DNA of 64,000 bases from Bradyrhizobium sp. WBOS07 (GTDB lineage: Bacteria; Pseudomonadota; Alphaproteobacteria; Rhizobiales; Xanthobacteraceae), in contig NZ_CP029008.1 in NCBI RefSeq assembly GCF_024585165.1, forward strand, positions 4,402,001-4,466,000, in the 5' to 3' direction. Positions within the stretch are counted from its first letter, which is position 1, and each line of letters opens with the position of its first letter. A program made the translations under genes and the position numbers. Of this stretch, positions 62,391 to 64,000 are shown piece after piece. The notes beneath the pieces are model-generated. The model was not told the DNA's origin and searched no databases. It saw only the letters and a program-made list of their open reading frames with translations.

Positions 62391-62598
62391 GATCAGGACG
62401 CTGAGCGAGCGCATCGACACGCTGGAGACGCGCCTCGCCTATCAGGACGACACGATCGAGACGTTGAACCAAACCATCACCGCGCAGTGGAAGCAGATCG
62501 ATCTGTTGACGCGGAAGATCGCAGAGCTCGGCGAGCGGCTGCAGGACGCCGAGGCCAATGCGCCTGGGCCAGCCAACGAGCCGCCGCCGCATTATTGA
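62380..62598 (+). CDS. slyX: SlyX family coiled-coil protein
   Basis: A 72-residue protein with a GTG start at 62380 inside the end of trhO, overlapping 11 bases. The sequence TNEIRTLSERIDTLETRLAY is a heptad-repeat coiled coil, followed by IETLNQTITAQWKQIDLLTR and a Pro-rich tail ending PPPHY, the SlyX signature. Function unknown. It escapes a normal ATG-based call because of the GTG start and overlap. Confidence 0.85.
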   Translation: MTNEIRTLSERIDTLETRLAYQDDTIETLNQTITAQWKQIDLLTRKIAELGERLQDAEANAPGPANEPPPHY

Positions 62599-62603
62599 GC
62601 CGT

Positions 62604-64000
62604 CTACTGGCCGGACGCCTTGGGCATCAAATTCATGAGCTCGCCGGACATCATCAGGCGGTTGCGGCCTGCGTCCTTGGCCGCGTAGAGCGCGCGGTCG
62701 GCCGCTTCAAGCAGCGAGCCCACGCCCGCCGTGCGTTCCAGCGCGGGCCGGCACGTCGCGCCGCCGACCGAGGCGGTGACGCAGCCGGCGGCCTGATTGC
62801 TGTCATGAACGAGGCCGGCGTCGTGAATGGCCTTGCGGATCCGTTCACCGACCTGGGCGCAGCCGGCGGCATCGGTGTTCGGCAGCAGCATGGCGAATTC
62901 CTCGCCGCCATAGCGCGCTGCCAGATCGCCGGCGCGCTGCGTCTCGGCCGCGATGATCTTTGCGACCAGGCGCAGGCAGGCATCGCCCGCGGGGTGGCCG
63001 TATTCGTCGTTATAGGCCTTGAAATGATCGACATCGATCATGAGTAAGGCGAGGCTGGAGCGGTCGCGATAGGCGCGCGCCCATTCCTCCTTCAGCCGCT
63101 CGTCGAAGCGGCGGCGGTTGGCAAGGCCCGTGAGGCTGTCCTCGATCGCCAGCGTCTCGAGCCTGGTTTCCAGCTTCTTTTGCTCGGAGATGTCGCGGGA
63201 GATCGCGACCACGCCGTCGACGCGGCCATTGTCCTTGCGCGTCACCCGCATGGTCGATTCCAGCCAGACTTCGCCGTCTTGCCGGTGCGAGTTGCGGTAG
63301 GTGAGGCGCGCCTCCTCCCGCTCGCCACGCTTCATGGCGTCGACGACGGCCTGAACCGCCGGCAGATCCTCGGGATTGATGCCCGCCAGCGCCGGCGTGC
63401 CGACCAATTGATTGGGGCGCCAACCGACGACGCGCACGGACGAGGGCGAGACATAGCGCAGGTGCTCGTCGAGCCCGATGCGGGTCACCATGTCGCTGGA
63501 GCCTTCGGCGAGCAGGCGGAAATGCGCCTCCTTCTCGACCAGCGCCGCGGCCATGCGCTGGCCGCGCTGCAGCTGCCGCACCAGCACGGCGCCGATGACC
63601 GCGATCAGCAGCACCAGCGCGACGACGTAGAGCAAGCGGGAGATTGCCGCGGCACGCCAGGGCGCCAGCAGCTCGTCCTTGTCGACCGTGGCAATCAGGA
63701 GCAGCGGGAAACGGCTGCTGCGCTTGAAAAAGCTGACGCGCTCGGCACCGTCCAGCGGCGACTTGAAATGGTAGGCGCCGCTAGGCCGCTGCAGGCTGGC
63801 GTCGCGGAAGAAGGGCGTGTCGGAAACGCTGCGTCCGACGAACGTCTCGTTGCTGGGATTGCGCGCGATCATCAGGCCGTCGCCATGCGTGAGCGACACC
63901 GAGCTGTTGCGGCCGATCTCGAACTGCTCGTAGAAGTGCGAAAGATACTTTGAGCTGATGGTCGCGATCACCACGCCGCCGAAGCTACCGTCCGGCTTGT
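62604..64000 (-). CDS. Cache-PAS-GGDEF diguanylate cyclase, truncated at the window edge
   Basis: The C-terminal 465 residues or so of a membrane sensor; the frame runs open to 64000. Part of a periplasmic Cache domain (DGSFGGVVIATISSKYLSHF), a membrane helix (LLYVVALVLLIAVIGAVLV), a PAS domain (about 63250-63500) and a GGDEF domain with the active motif GGEEF in ARYGGEEFAMLLP. It should make cyclic di-GMP. An inhibitory RxxD site is not evident four residues before the motif. No EAL domain follows. Confidence 0.9.
   Translation of the reverse strand, partial: KPDGSFGGVVIATISSKYLSHFYEQFEIGRNSSVSLTHGDGLMIARNPSNETFVGRSVSDTPFFRDASLQRPSGAYHFKSPLDGAERVSFFKRSSRFPLLLIATVDKDELLAPWRAAAISRLLYVVALVLLIAVIGAVLVRQLQRGQRMAAALVEKEAHFRLLAEGSSDMVTRIGLDEHLRYVSPSSVRVVGWRPNQLVGTPALAGINPEDLPAVQAVVDAMKRGEREEARLTYRNSHRQDGEVWLESTMRVTRKDNGRVDGVVAISRDISEQKKLETRLETLAIEDSLTGLANRRRFDERLKEEWARAYRDRSSLALLMIDVDHFKAYNDEYGHPAGDACLRLVAKIIAAETQRAGDLAARYGGEEFAMLLPNTDAAGCAQVGERIRKAIHDAGLVHDSNQAAGCVTASVGGATCRPALERTAGVGSLLEAADRALYAAKDAGRNRLMMSGELMNLMPKASGQ

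Overview
The window reads as a chromosomal segment of an alphaproteobacterium in or very near Bradyrhizobium. The evidence is high-GC coding DNA, two DUF3551 small secreted proteins, an aceA gene divergent from a ScfR/RamB-type regulator, a complete rhizobial glycerol ABC transporter operon (glpDSTPQUV with glpR), and several families of GC-rich intergenic palindromes typical of bradyrhizobial chromosomes. I saw no phage, integrase, transposase, CRISPR array, rRNA or tRNA. Species assignment is inference, since no database search was possible.

Layout. 1-2.2 kb: end of a DUF4159 protein and a VWA/GATase-like membrane protein (MoxR/DUF58-type cluster). 2.3-5.3 kb: a Zur-box-like palindrome, a His/Cys-rich DUF2946 protein and a ZnuD-like TonB receptor, probably a zinc-uptake unit. 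5.7-9.0 kb: DUF3551, GNAT, Nudix, metallophosphoesterase and a tail-anchored protein. 9.1-12.6 kb: glyoxylate shunt, with aceA-DUF4170 divergent from scfR and a direct-repeat operator candidate between them. 13-20.7 kb: secreted HExxH protein, Lys/Ala-rich protein, a second DUF3551, TPR protein, HtpX, lytic transglycosylase, DUF1993, Old Yellow Enzyme. 20.9-30.4 kb: glycerol / glycerol-3-phosphate operon with a Phd-VapC toxin-antitoxin pair between glpD and glpR. 30.5-32.9 kb: HAD phosphatase, NTF2-like protein, small ORF, acyl-CoA thioesterase. 32.9-38.5 kb: beta-oxidation operon fadE-thiolase-fadB. 38.8-46.9 kb: flavin reductase, TetR-regulated RND efflux operon, MFS transporter, DUF2809. 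47-55.7 kb: YcaQ-type glycosylase, Met-rich secreted peptide, OmpA protein, a PMT-like glycosyltransferase divergent from a FecR / Pro-Ser-rich autotransporter pair, VOC proteins, His-rich cupin, CsbD, FKBP. 55.7-61.4 kb: PaoABC-like periplasmic aldehyde oxidoreductase and a gamma-glutamyltransferase. 61.6-64 kb: trhO, slyX and a truncated Cache-PAS-GGDEF protein.

How the parts fit. Much of the window is carbon metabolism: glycerol import and oxidation, fatty-acid beta-oxidation and the glyoxylate shunt that assimilates its acetyl-CoA. The less ordinary points are the two different, complementary motif losses in the glycerol ABC ATPases; helically phased GAAAG repeats before glpD; the likely Zur control of DUF2946 plus receptor; the PMT-like enzyme beside a secreted Pro/Ser/Thr-rich autotransporter; and several unstudied small secreted proteins (DUF3551, a Met-rich peptide).
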